Assembly (NCBI GenBank): GCA_033557675.1
Contig: JAWQRM010000534.1
Location: 1 to 21,703 of the forward strand
Length of the DNA: 21,703 bases
Direction of reading: 5' to 3'
Origin: Coptodactyla brooksi
Lineage: Eukaryota > Arthropoda > Insecta > Coleoptera > Scarabaeidae
Each line of letters begins with the position of its first letter. Within the stretch, counting starts at the first letter, position 1. The position numbers and the translations under genes are program-made. Under the pieces are notes generated by a model. The model was not told where the DNA came from and searched no databases. It saw only the letters and a program-made list of their open reading frames with translations. Shown here in pieces: positions 9,864-19,333 of this stretch.

Positions 9864-10359
9864 TTAGCTATTTATCAATAGGACTTTACTTAGAAATTGA
9901 GAGTTTTCAACGAATTTTTGAACCAATTCGTTGTTCGAACCAATGACCCCACCCAACCCAACCCAAGATTCCATCCCAAACATTAAGTTTTGGGCATATT
10001 GGGTGCGTACAGGAGAACTTGTATGCAGGTTTTCTCGAGAAAAATATCGAACTTCGGATGGAGTGTATTTTCTAGGTAATGGAGAACCACTCTCATCGGT
10101 GAAAAGAATATTTGCAATAAAGTCTTCATTTTTAGTGGCCTTTTCCATTACAAGCTCACAAAATTCTATTCTTCGAATTTCTCGGGAAACATCTTTTGAA
10201 TTGTCTTAGTGCAGACATCCAATTCCTTAGCAACTTGTTTAGTTGATTTTGTCTTATGGCATCCATGGTAGCATAAATCATGTCACTTCTTTTGTTTTGC
10301 CCGATTTTTCTTTCACTGATTCCTCTTTTAAGTATCATTTGGAGCACTCGTTTAAACAA
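9864..10359 (-). pseudogene. Tc1/mariner-superfamily transposase fragment, N-terminal HTH to first catalytic Asp
   Basis: The minus strand first shows KRGISERKIGQNKRSD, then (after a frameshift) a helix-turn-helix-like TKQVAKELDVCTKTIQKM near 10185-10245. Next comes FCELVMEKATKNEDFI, the catalytic FTDES motif (Asp codon near 10095-10097), VRYFSREN and PVRTQYAQNLMFGMESW, and then the frame degenerates. FTDES...VRYWSREN...RTQYPQKLNVW is the conserved string of a widespread insect DDE lineage related to Tc1/IS630. The second and third acidic residues are absent because homology ends near 9880. It is a different lineage from the mariner copies at 1166-2635 and 15690-15955. Confidence 0.82.
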
Positions 10360-10379
10360 TGACAGTTTTCAAATATTTT

Positions 10380-11800
10380 AATATTTTTATTTGTAGAGTG
10401 GGTCTTTCTACAAAAGCAAGCGCAAATGAATCCACGCATGCTCATACTGAATTACCTCCATAATATCACTTAATTATTTGTAATTTTTCACGAGAGATGT
10501 AAACAACCATTCTAAATTTAAAATTTACTTTAAATAATTCGTTTATGAAAAACTATGTTTTCTATGTCGTCGAAACTACTAAAATGTACTGCTGCCGTTT
10601 ATTTTAAGTCTAATATAGACTTAAATATTATAAATATAATATATATATATATATTAAAAAAATTTATAATTATAAAAATATTAATAAATAATTTATGCTT
10701 AATATAGAAACACACGAACGGTGTATGGCCATAATAGTATGCTTAAAATAAAGCTTGTACCAAAACATATATGATTATTTCAGCGAAATTTGTATAATAG
10801 TATAGTATAGTATAGATAAAGTATAATTTACTTATACAAATTCTATAAACTTTTTCTTAAATTAAAGTATGTGCGGTGGTAGCTTATTATATTTCATTAT
10901 CTCGCTTTTGATGATGCGTTGAATAATGGTTTACTATAAATCTGAATCTTATTTATAAGCGCAATCTTATTAATAAGATACTTAAGAAATAGATCATGAA
11001 CAATTATATACATAAAGCTTTATTAAATATATATTTACTGACATACATGAGACATCATTACTGCCAGAGGATTTTACAGCAAACATGAAATTCTAGGTAT
11101 CTACATCTTTTGTATAGCTTTTATAGAGCTTATGTTTGTATTAACTCAATAAAGAGCATGTGCTACTTCTATTAATCTTTTTAATAATATAAAAGCATGG
11201 ATTTTGAAGCCCAGTCTAAGACTCAAAATCATTTTTTGATGTATGGATCAATATGATCGAAAGCATGAATGAAAATCATCATTTTATAGTTCATTTTCGA
11301 AAAAGGTCAAAAGTATAAGATGTATTGACTGTGGTCCACCCCTCTACATTTGTCGTATAGAATTCACAAAAGCATATAACAAAGTCCACCCGTGAGATAC
11401 TATTGAGATAATAGAAGCAAAAGAAGCACTATCAGAAATCCACAAAACGTCAGCTCTTTTCCAGTGAGCTTAACATTAGACACAATAATAGAGGAGGTTA
11501 GTTAGTGGTCTAAACTTTCACTATAGAATAACATCAAATATTATACGGACGATGCAAATTCATGGTTGAAATGGAGAACGATTTACAGAAGAAGTATGCC
11601 GTTTCAGATTCAATATAATAATATTCCCCAAGCAAAGGGAGTGCATGTCAGTAAAATGCAAGATCGAAAGCAATGGTAAGAGGATTATCACATTATTTTG
11701 TTACAACCTTCAGTTTCCGGAAGATTCTAACAAGAAATATAGTGAATATAGTGAACCCAGAGAAAAGTGTGATTTAATCTAAAGGGTTTAGGATTTTGAA
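10380..11800. other. AT-rich stretch with no supported gene
   Basis: No recognisable coding sequence. It contains an A/T-only low-complexity tract (about 10618-10690, with an AT dinucleotide run) and a short TATAG tandem (10801-10815). A weakly open region at about 11350-11750 gave no recognisable protein in the frames I read. Confidence 0.5.
10618..10690. repeat. A/T low-complexity tract with (AT)n
   Basis: Almost entirely A and T, including an uninterrupted AT run of about 20 bases near 10638-10655. Confidence 0.8.
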
Positions 11801-11811
11801 TGGAAAATTTC

Positions 11812-11848
11812 TTTCGCGTGCTTGATAGTCCAAATCAAGCACGCGAAA
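11812..11848. repeat. perfect 15-bp inverted repeat (hairpin), loop 7 nt
   Basis: TTTCGCGTGCTTGAT at 11812-11826 is the exact reverse complement of 11834-11848, with a 7-nt loop. The arms are much more GC-rich than the surrounding DNA, which makes chance unlikely. No gene lies nearby to suggest a terminator; it may be the relic of a foldback element. Confidence 0.85.
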
Positions 11849-12319
11849 AGAGAAATATATATTTGAACAAGAAAATATATTTGGATATCTCTAACAGTTA
11901 TCGAGTTATGCCCAACTCAAAAATTATCACCTATAATTTTTAATACCTGATAAAACATTCTTAAGGTACCTTTGGCGTAGATTAGAAATGGTTCGTTTAT
12001 TTCTCTATGTCACTAACGCTTAAGAAAGTATTAGATTCGACTTGCTTATTTTAAATGAACTGTACGTTTTATGTCGAATTGAAATCCTTATTAAAACAAT
12101 ATTACATCTATTTTAAAGATGGTACCATACATTTATCGTGTATTTCGACTAATTTGTAAGATTTATTTTATATTTGTTACTATTTTATATTACTGTAATA
12201 TCTCTCATGTTGAAAGGTAAGTCATGCAATCAGTAATTAATTAATTCGTAATGCCATGAACTATTCTACGTAGGCAAAGTGACCTAAATACAAAACGACC
12301 ATCATACTTCCGATAAGAA

Positions 12320-12338
12320 ACACACACACACACACACA
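12320..12338. repeat. (AC)n microsatellite
   Basis: About nine uninterrupted AC/CA repeats. Confidence 0.9.
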
Positions 12339-12409
12339 TATAATGCGTACAAATACTGCAGGAAGTTTAATTGCCAATAGAAGCGTCTATCAATCATACT
12401 AAAGAAGGG

Positions 12410-12605
12410 AACAGACAGGCATTCAGCGAAACAAGCGCGCTGCCCTGGTTGCGTGCAATAGACTAGGCAGGCGCAACTTGGCTCGTCAAACCTAGAGCGT
12501 GGTGTTGGGCCCATTCTTATAGTTAGTCTTTTGATTATCATCGAGAAAAGCGGTTCCAATACTCCACTACAAAAATGTGATAGACCACGCTTGAAGGCCA
12601 AGTTT
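12410..12605. repeat. GC-richer unclassified segment, possibly a short interspersed element
   Basis: This block is clearly richer in G and C than its flanks and contains motifs such as AAGCGCGCTGCCC, GGCGCAACTTGGCTCG and TTGGGCCCATTC. It has no convincing reading frame and no clear tRNA-type A and B boxes. Its right end (12561-12595) resembles the left arm of the foldback at 14783-14820 (CCACTACA, AAAATGTGA, then GCT.GAA). It may be a repeat, but no second full copy lies in the window. Confidence 0.35.
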
Positions 12606-13476
12606 TATATGCTTGACAATTGATGAAAGAGAAATTGGGCAAATAAAATGGGAAAATAGGATATAAATAAATAGGTAAGACGTTTTTATTAACACAATCA
12701 GCAAATTGCAATATTGTAAATCTTGATTTTCTTCTCCTATCACTAGTTCTCTTCACAAGTGCATTTCTTGATAAATAAATGTCTTGTAATTTCGCCGCTT
12801 GTAGGTGAAAATAATTTCTCACCTTCGAGCGATGAAATTATTACCCACGGATTTGTTTTGAATTAATAGAAATGTATACAGAACCAAACTGCTATTGCTA
12901 TTAATTTGCCATTGCTATTTACTATTAAGAAATGTTGCTATGTTGTCAACATGTTTAGTTTCCTTCTTTTCAATCGTTTTTTTTTAATATTGTGAAGTAG
13001 ACACTGTAGAAGTTCTAACAAGACACTAACCAGCAATTTGGTAAACTTTGAGATAGTTTACTCAAATCCGCCAGTATGTAATTTTGTGTGTACAATCAGC
13101 TAATGCTGATGGAACAAGATATTACATGAATTACATTCACTTAGTTCTTGTCTTCTGCCGAAGAAGTGAACTTCCTGCACGAAGCAAATGATTCCACTAT
13201 AGAGAAATGCAAGAGAAAAAATTTGAAGAGTAACAAAAGTTCTGGACAAAATATTATTATGATTGAAGTGTCAAATACTGTGGGCACAATCTCAGTCAAT
13301 CCCAATATTTCACACGAAACAATACTAGGCAACATATCATAATATGTGCTACATAATACATATGTGTGTTGCATATAATGTAGTATATAGGGGCGAATTG
13401 TATATGAAAAATTGAGCAAGTCAAAATGACATTAAATCATACCGAGGATAAAAGCATCGAATAAATTTCAAAATTT

Positions 13477-13528
13477 CCTCTTAGTTCTGTTGAACCAAGT
13501 GGAACCTTGGTTCTGTTGAACCAAGAGG
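13477..13528. repeat. nested direct and inverted repeat
   Basis: GTTCTGTTGAACCAAG occurs twice (13484-13499 and 13510-13525), offset by 26 bp. CTTGGTTC and GAACCAAG (13506-13525) form a perfect 8-bp stem with a 4-nt loop, and the outer CCTCTT and AAGAGG close the whole block. Confidence 0.8.
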
Positions 13529-13529
13529 A

Positions 13530-14757
13530 GAAGATTCCTCTGTCATGAATACTAATAAATAGCTATACACTACTTATTATGCTTGTAATATAAGAAACTA
13601 TAAGACAAAGCGTTCGAAAAAATAGAATAGTATACTGCAGAAACCGTCAATGCTTAGCATTCACCGATCACATCGCAATGGTTACAAAGACTACAAAGGA
13701 AATCAAGAAAGTAATAAAACAGTTAACAAAGAGAGCTGATAAGATGGGGTCCTTCAAAAGACGGCACGGAGGAAGGCCATTTTATCTGGAAAGAAAAACC
13801 AGATATAAATCAGGAAATTCAAGCAAGCTGCAGAAAATGGGTGTATACAACAAGTGAAATCATTAACACCCCTTTTTTACCCTTATTTTTTAAGCTATTA
13901 TAATGAAATATGGCAGGTGCAGTATGTCTATCAGAATACATATTTTGACAAACTTGTCGCTTTTTTACCACTTCTGGTTTCCTACCAACTACTTTTTTAA
14001 CTTTACATACAAGCTAATAATTATATAATCTGGTCACAATAAGAATTTGGATAAAATTGTATATATGGTTGAGGTACTTAACCTAAAAATTTTTTGATTT
14101 TTATACAACTTTTTGTAATAAAATATATTTTTGTAATCTACATAAAATTGTAAGTAACGTGCTATCTGGATAGTACATATCTAAAATCAACAGTTGTCGA
14201 GTTATAAGCATAATTGGTAAAAATACAGTCCTATGAGGCAAGATTGTATTTCGTTCTTGATCTCGGGTACTGCTCTCTTTAGAAAAAATGTTTCAAATAA
14301 AGGTTGCATGACATCGAACTCTTCACAATTTGAAAAAGGTTTCAAATATGCAAGGGGTTCGGTTTATCCTAAAAACTACCCAACTTTATATTTTTAAATA
14401 TATTTTATAGTTTTCAAAAAGGGCTCCTAGTTTTTACAGCGTGTGCCACATCATTGCAAAGTTTAAAAACCTTTCTAGATTAAAAAAATGTATAAAGTTG
14501 ATTCTTGCTCTTGAAACGTTATAATCAAAATCTTGCTTGACAATGAAATTTTTACAAAAAGTTATCAATAATATTATTTATTTTAAATATTTAGTAGTAT
14601 TTCCATTTGCCCGAATTGTTAAGCTTTGATTGAGATGAAATCGTTATTATTATTATTGATTTTTGGTTATACGATTATGTTATCGCTGGTGGTTATTAAC
14701 AATACAAATTTATATTGTTTAACCAGATTAGAAAATTGTTGTTCGTATGTTAAGTGT
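13530..14757. other. stretch with no supported gene; one short lysine-rich open frame
   Basis: AT-rich. A 60-codon ATG frame at 13678-13860 starts MVTKTTKEIKKVIKQLTK and includes a KRRHGGRPFYLERKTRYKSG segment. It is unusually rich in Lys and Arg but resembles no family I can name, and may be chance. The rest shows nothing recognisable. Confidence 0.4.
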
Positions 14758-14768
14758 ACAGTGGCATA

Positions 14769-14934
14769 GTAAAACAAATGTCACCACTACACGAAAATGT
14801 GAAAAAGAATGCTCGAAACACGTTTCGCTAAGTTCATATTATTTTTGTCACTCCTGATGATGCTAATTTGATTAGCGAAATGTGCGTCGAGCATGCTTGC
14901 TCACATTTTGGTGTAGTTGTGACATTTCTTTTAC
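14769..14934. repeat. foldback element, 63-nt imperfect inverted repeat
   Basis: Positions 14769-14831 and the reverse complement of 14872-14934 align without gaps at about 54 of 63 positions, around a 40-nt spacer. Both arms carry GTAAAA.AAATGTCAC at the outer end, ACTACAC and AAAATGTGA in the middle, and TTTCGCTAA at the inner end. ACAGTGGC occurs on both sides (14758-14765 and 14962-14969), possibly an 8-bp target duplication, although its distance from the two arms is unequal. The outer ends match other copies at 9571 and 19146, so it belongs to a dispersed family. Confidence 0.85.
14851..14891 (+). ncRNA. hammerhead-ribozyme-like core inside the foldback
   Basis: Plus strand, in order: CTC (14851-14853), CTGATGA (14854-14860), GCTAA (14862-14866), loop TTTGA, TTAGC (14872-14876), GAAA (14877-14880), a minimal stem III with loop, GTC (14886-14888) and GAG (14889-14891). 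CTGATGA...GAAA...GTC is the catalytic core of a type I hammerhead. GCTAA/TTAGC would be stem II and CTC/GAG the base of stem I. Deviations are one extra U between the core and stem II, and a stem III of only about two weak pairs. Short stem III hammerheads are known from Penelope-like retroelements and retrozymes. Activity is not shown; the motif may be decayed. Confidence 0.45.
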
Positions 14935-14969
14935 TTTTATTTTCAATCCTTCAACTTTTGCACAGTGGC

Positions 14970-15680
14970 TTGTCTGAAAATTCAGCACTACTAATTTATT
15001 AGAGAGCGCTGCTCAATAAAAAATAATAAGAGTTCTTTATCATCCGTATGGTGAAGGTAGTACATGGGGGCAAGAGCAGGCTTTTATTTTTAGTATCTTT
15101 ATAATTTATAATATCGCCACTGGATGACTCTAGTACTACATGATGTTGGTGGCGGTTCTTGCAATTCTAGTTTTTCTTAATGAAGAATTGTTTTCAACTC
15201 TATAAGTATAATATATATCAATATGTATAGTATATCAATATGTTTACCGGGTGGCTATCAAGAAACGAAGGCGCGTGTAATTCCTTTATTTATTGTTCAA
15301 TTTTGACTATTCAAAAAGCAATACAAATGGATGAAATGCTCTATAGATCCACGTTATAGAAATTTATTTTGCATTTCATTCCTTCATATAGCAAAGCTTA
15401 GGTTAGGTTTGCTAAATAGCATCAAACATTTTTTCACAATTTTCTATTTGCTCACGTTTTTTTTTTTGAACAACAGTGGTATTAAAAACAACATGCACTT
15501 TAACATGAAAAGTTTTGAGAAAAATAAGTCAATACACAAATAATGGGCACACGAAACATCAAATACACAAGAGAAGTAAACAATAAATTAACTAAATCAT
15601 CAAAAATTCGACAGATCATAATCAAAAATTAAATAAACAAACTAAACAATAGGTACAGTAAAACGCAATGAATGAAATAA
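14970..15680. other. AT-rich stretch with no supported gene
   Basis: Nothing recognisable beyond short AT repeats near 15205-15245. A terminus of the downstream mariner relic may lie here but could not be identified. Confidence 0.45.
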
Positions 15681-15689
15681 CTAAAGATG

Positions 15690-15955
15690 CTATTCGAAGT
15701 TGGCTCCATTATGTGCTATACACAATTGGAAACGTTGGATAACATTTTGTGTCGCATTTAATAAAATTTTACGTGGTATTTCTCTACAAGCATTAATGTC
15801 CCTGGCTCTTAAGATATTTGCATTTTTGGAGTAATACCATAGATTTTGTTTTTAAGGTAACCACATATGCAAAAGTCCCTTGGCGTGAGATCCGGAGATC
15901 TGGCAGACCATTTATTTGGCCAGTGCGTTCCAAGCCACCTTTCACAAAATTTTTC
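15690..15955 (-). pseudogene. mariner-like transposase C-terminal fragment
   Basis: The minus strand reads SEKFCERWLGTHWPNKW followed by SARSPDLTPRDF (about 15870-15905), which carries the third catalytic acidic residue, then CICGYLKNKIYGITP. After a frameshift the C-terminal ANILRARDINACREIPRK, RFQLCIAHNGANFE and a stop at 15690 follow. SPDLTP.DF..WGYLK and a C-terminal QLC...G.HFE are signatures of Tc1/mariner transposases of insects. The preceding domain, which should hold the first two aspartates, is not recognisable between about 15960 and 16350. It is a remnant only, of a lineage distinct from the copy at 1166-2635 (SPDL rather than SCDL). Confidence 0.85.
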
Positions 15956-16365
15956 ACTTAATTGTGAAGAAAATAAATGCTATACCGCTCATTCAACGGA
16001 AAATTATCCTGAAAGTTATCCACCTCATTTTTAATAATGTTGTGATAGTAGTGATGATAGTAGTGAGCCATTCTAACCGCATCAGAAAACAGCAACCGTA
16101 CAGTTTCAACTGTAATATGCTTCATATGAACAAACAAACAGTTGTTTGTTAATCAATCTTAACCAAACTTAATCTAACGCAATGTCATTACGCAGCATAT
16201 TAATGATCAATTATTGTCGATGTGTCGGTGTGAAACAAGTAAATAATCAAGACTCGAACACACGAATTTTCGCTTTCACAGCAGATGTTCTTTCCGCTGA
16301 GTTACCCACGGTTTTCCTAACTCTTCAGAAATCATCTCAATTCCTTTATGCTGTTCTTCTCACAG

Positions 16366-16402
16366 TACAGTCAAACATGTAAGAATCATATGTTTGACTG
16401 TA
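16366..16402. repeat. perfect 13-bp inverted repeat (hairpin), loop 11 nt
   Basis: TACAGTCAAACAT at 16366-16378 is the exact reverse complement of 16390-16402. It sits between the mariner remnant and the promoter region of the host gene and may be an insertion scar. Confidence 0.85.
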
Positions 16403-16499
16403 GTTAAACATTTTCTTCGTATATATTTTATACTTTGAGAAATTGTAACAAACACAATATCTACTGTATGCCAAGGAAACTAACGTGCTTTCTTTATAG

Positions 16500-16818
16500 T
16501 TCGGTTCGAATCTATCAGAAACTGACTGGAATACACGTGTAGCTTCTTTGTCGCCGCTATTGTTACCGAGGTCAGTGGGCGGATTTTGGCGCCTATTTAC
16601 TTTTTCTACAAGTTGCGAACCAATGCGAACGAGCAAACACGCATGACATTAGCGAGCGGCTTTGTGAATGTCGCAATGTGCGCTTTTTGTCCTACCCAGA
16701 CGTGGATTTATTTAGACTGCCTTCGTTGTTCGACGGGGTGATAAATTGTTGATGATGTTCAAAAGAAATTCTTTGAGAAGGCATTCTATTTTAGTTCACA
16801 AAGAAAAGCTACCAGAAA
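16500..16818 (+). promoter_or_regulatory. putative promoter and 5' exon of the downstream gene
   Basis: Base composition rises at about 16530-16740, with several CG dinucleotides, directly upstream of the only convincing host gene. A strong donor, AAA|GTAAGA, lies at 16819. An open stretch from the ATG at 16752 reads MMFKRNSLRRHSILVHKEK and stays open to that donor, so an exon ending at 16818 is plausible. Joined to the acceptor at 17242 by GT-AG rules it would hit TGA at once, so it would be 5' untranslated sequence or a short upstream ORF rather than the N-terminus. A transcription start cannot be placed from sequence alone. Confidence 0.35.
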
Positions 16819-17243
16819 GTAAGATTAGTATTCATTAACATAAATACATCATTGCACGTATCTATATTATTGAAAGCATCATAAAAGAAGTATCGTATTC
16901 TTCAAGGTAATACCAAAAAGCATAAAACGTCTAGCACACAAACAAAATTACAATTCCGCAAATTAGTTCTCAGAAGAAGCTGTCAAAGGTCGAGGGTATG
17001 CTCATAAATCATCATCGGCCGGTAATAAAGTTTTCATTATTTAGTCTGGAAGAAACTCGATTTCTTATTGTCCATTAGCCCGCTTAATTAATTACAAAAC
17101 TCGTTCTTAACGAAGAAGAACGTATGAATACCAAAGAGATAACTAAAATAACAGTTACTTAGTGTTTATTTCGTTACTTTTGTTTATACGAAAAAGTAAT
17201 TGTAAATAACAGCTTACATCAATTATTGTGTTTTTCTTTCAGA

Positions 17244-18803
17244 ATGAAGATGCTCTGTACTCCAATTAAACTGTCAAGTCGTTCCATGAGACCCGAAGAA
17301 AGAGATGCAAATAAATATAGATCGAAATTGCTTGAGGAAAAACTCTATTTGAAGAGTGATTATTATCACAGGTAAATTTGAAGAGCACTAATACTTATTT
17401 ATATAGGGAGTGAATATGAATATATTAAGAAAAATATATAGTCAAAAATGCCGCATTTATTATTTCCCTTTTTTTCACTAACAATAAGATTTATCTCATT
17501 CGTGCAAATATGTAATTGAAAAATCGCTATAGCATTAAATTTAGGGAAGTATTTCTTTGCGGACACTTGCATGATGTGTGAGATCCAACAATAAATATAG
17601 ATCTTTTTTCTTTTACCTTGAGACATGCAAGGTCTATTTGCCAATCTATGAGCATATGAATGAATGCGAAATTCATAAAAGAAATAAGCACATGGTGAGT
17701 GAATACTACAAATGTTTATCATTGACTTTTTAATTGAGTAATTTTTTACTTTTTATTGCAACAAGAAAATAAATTGACTCTCCGCCTTCACGGCAACTGC
17801 TCCAGCCTTGAGCTATCAAGGGTTTCTCAAATATTTAAAAAATTACACTTTTGTTTCATTAACTGTAAATTAAGTGTAAATTAGTACTATGTATTGTTGA
17901 AAATTACCTCCGTGATTTTCTTTACCTTCTATTACTGCTGGTGTTATTTTGTTATTAACTATTTTACATTTTGACACTTATTTTGGTAAAATAATTAATT
18001 GAAATGAACAAATATTATGCATACTAATCCAATAAACATTTGTTGTTTGTTTCAGTTACACATTTCGCTGGGATAGATCTAAGAAATTTATAGGCACTTC
18101 TCCTAATACAAATAGTTCCTTAGCAGTAAATAATATACTACTTCCAGAAAATACAGCTGTCTTTAACACCGGTTCTTCCTTGCAAAGATGGTCAAAAAAA
18201 CGACCAAGATTAAAATCATCTAAAAATAAACCACATCCGAACTCATCTCCAAAAATGGCAGAAACCGACGATACTTTTGACATAGCAGCTCTGATTAATC
18301 AGTTCTCTCAAGAATTAGAAGCAGGGCAAGAGGAGGAGAAAATCCAAGAAATTTTTGAAGAAATTGACCCAGATGTTCAAAGATTGATATCAATATCCCA
18401 AAGCTCGACAGATCAAGACGATGAAAATGGTCATAAGCATCGAAGGAAACATAAAAAGAAAGACAAGAAGGATTCTGGGAAGAAAAAACGAACGAAAACG
18501 AGGACTATCCGATTTTCTTTATCAAAACCGCCTAGTCCCCAAACAGTTCAGGTAATCAGAGTAGACGTTGTTTCCAATTATTCGCTAGAAGAGGAAGTAG
18601 AAACGGACAAAACGGAATCGAATAAGACGGACTGTAGCAAAGGCTGTGGGAAAAGAATCAGGAACGGTTTGGCATCGAGGAAACCCATCTTGACGAAACA
18701 GTTTTCTATACACACCGACTATAATGACGAAATAGATTTCTTGTGCAAAAAGTTGACTTTATTGGAAAGGAGTGACGATGAAAATGGAAATGGAAATTTG
18801 TAA
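17244..18803 (+). CDS. unrecognised lysine-rich, probably nuclear protein, 291 aa, two coding exons
   Basis: The first coding exon, 17244-17371, follows a pyrimidine-rich acceptor (TTTTTCTTTCAG) and ends at AG|GTAAAT. The second, 18056-18803, follows TTGTTTGTTTCAG. The split codon (AG|T) keeps the frame, giving 42 + 1 + 248 residues and a TAA stop. The start at 17244 has A at -3 if spliced from the upstream exon; a second Met lies two codons on. The protein begins MKMLCTPIKLSSRSMRPEER. It has a basic cluster (RWSKKRPRLKSSKNK, about residues 87-101), an acidic helix-prone region (about 110-150), a strong Lys/Arg run resembling a nuclear localisation signal (about 169-192), and a C-terminal segment with FSIHTDYNDEIDFLCKKL. 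No catalytic domain, signal peptide or membrane segment is visible. I do not recognise the family. Splice signals, frame continuity and composition make it the best host gene in the window. Confidence 0.72.
17372..18055 (+). other. intron of the lysine-rich gene, 684 bp
   Basis: Begins GTAAAT and ends with a long T-rich tract followed by CAG. It is AT-rich with frequent stops. Joining its flanks preserves the reading frame exactly. Confidence 0.7.
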
Positions 18804-18877
18804 TGGATATTTTGAAATTTATATTTCTTGTTATATCTTCTTCATTGTTGCTTACCGCAGTTCTATACTATTTATAA

Positions 18878-18898
18878 ATTAAATGGATATATATTAAA
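18878..18898 (+). terminator. candidate polyadenylation signals of the lysine-rich gene
   Basis: ATTAAA occurs at 18878-18883 and 18893-18898, about 75-95 bp after the stop codon, in AT-rich DNA. ATTAAA is the commonest variant signal, but the setting makes chance matches frequent. Confidence 0.4.
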
Positions 18899-19080
18899 AT
18901 TATTTAAAACAAATAATATACATATGCTAAGATTGGTAATTTTTTATTTGAAGTTTCCCCAACTTGAAATATTTTACTTTCTTAATGACAATGTTTAAAA
19001 TTCAAATTATTTTTCTCACATAATTTCTAAAATATCATTAAAGTTATGGTTTCGGAAGCTTTGACTAACCAAGTAACAAA

Positions 19081-19146
19081 GTTAAACAATGTAATCATTG
19101 CACTAAAACCACTACAACTTATGGTGTAGTGGTGACCTTATTTAAC
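19081..19146. repeat. short foldback copy of the dispersed CCACTACAC repeat
   Basis: GTTAAA (19081-19086) faces TTTAAC (19141-19146), and ACCACTACA (19108-19116) is the exact reverse complement of 19125-19133. The right half read backwards (GTTAAATAAGGTCACCACTA) closely matches 9571-9590 and the outer arms of 14769-14934. It is 66 bp long, so it could be a deleted derivative of the larger foldback. Confidence 0.65.
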
Positions 19147-19333
19147 TAACCTATCATGTTGTTATCGATTTTATAATTTCGATTAGAACAAGTTAATGAA
19201 GCACAACAATGAAATACCTGCTTTTATTCAAACATTACGTTTCATATCAACAACTAATTAATCAGTTAGTCTGCCACAGCTTACAATTAGTCACACGGGA
19301 TTCGAATATTGGAGGTACTTTTCCAATGTATGT

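Noticed and set aside
12302..12822. Minus-strand open frames across the GC-rich block
   Set aside because: They overlap a microsatellite and a probable repeat, with no family resemblance or splice support.
15916..16152. Plus-strand 78-codon open frame
   Set aside because: Its beginning is antisense to the mariner fragment at 15690-15955, and the rest is low-complexity valine and isoleucine codons.
16346..16636. Minus-strand 96-codon open frame upstream of the host gene
   Set aside because: No domain, no splice or promoter context of its own, and mixed composition; more likely chance within the GC-richer promoter block. A divergent transcript cannot be excluded.
17399..17722. Minus-strand 107-codon open frame
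   Set aside because: Falls inside the intron of the lysine-rich gene, is rich in aromatic and hydrophobic residues typical of AT-rich noise, and matches nothing known.
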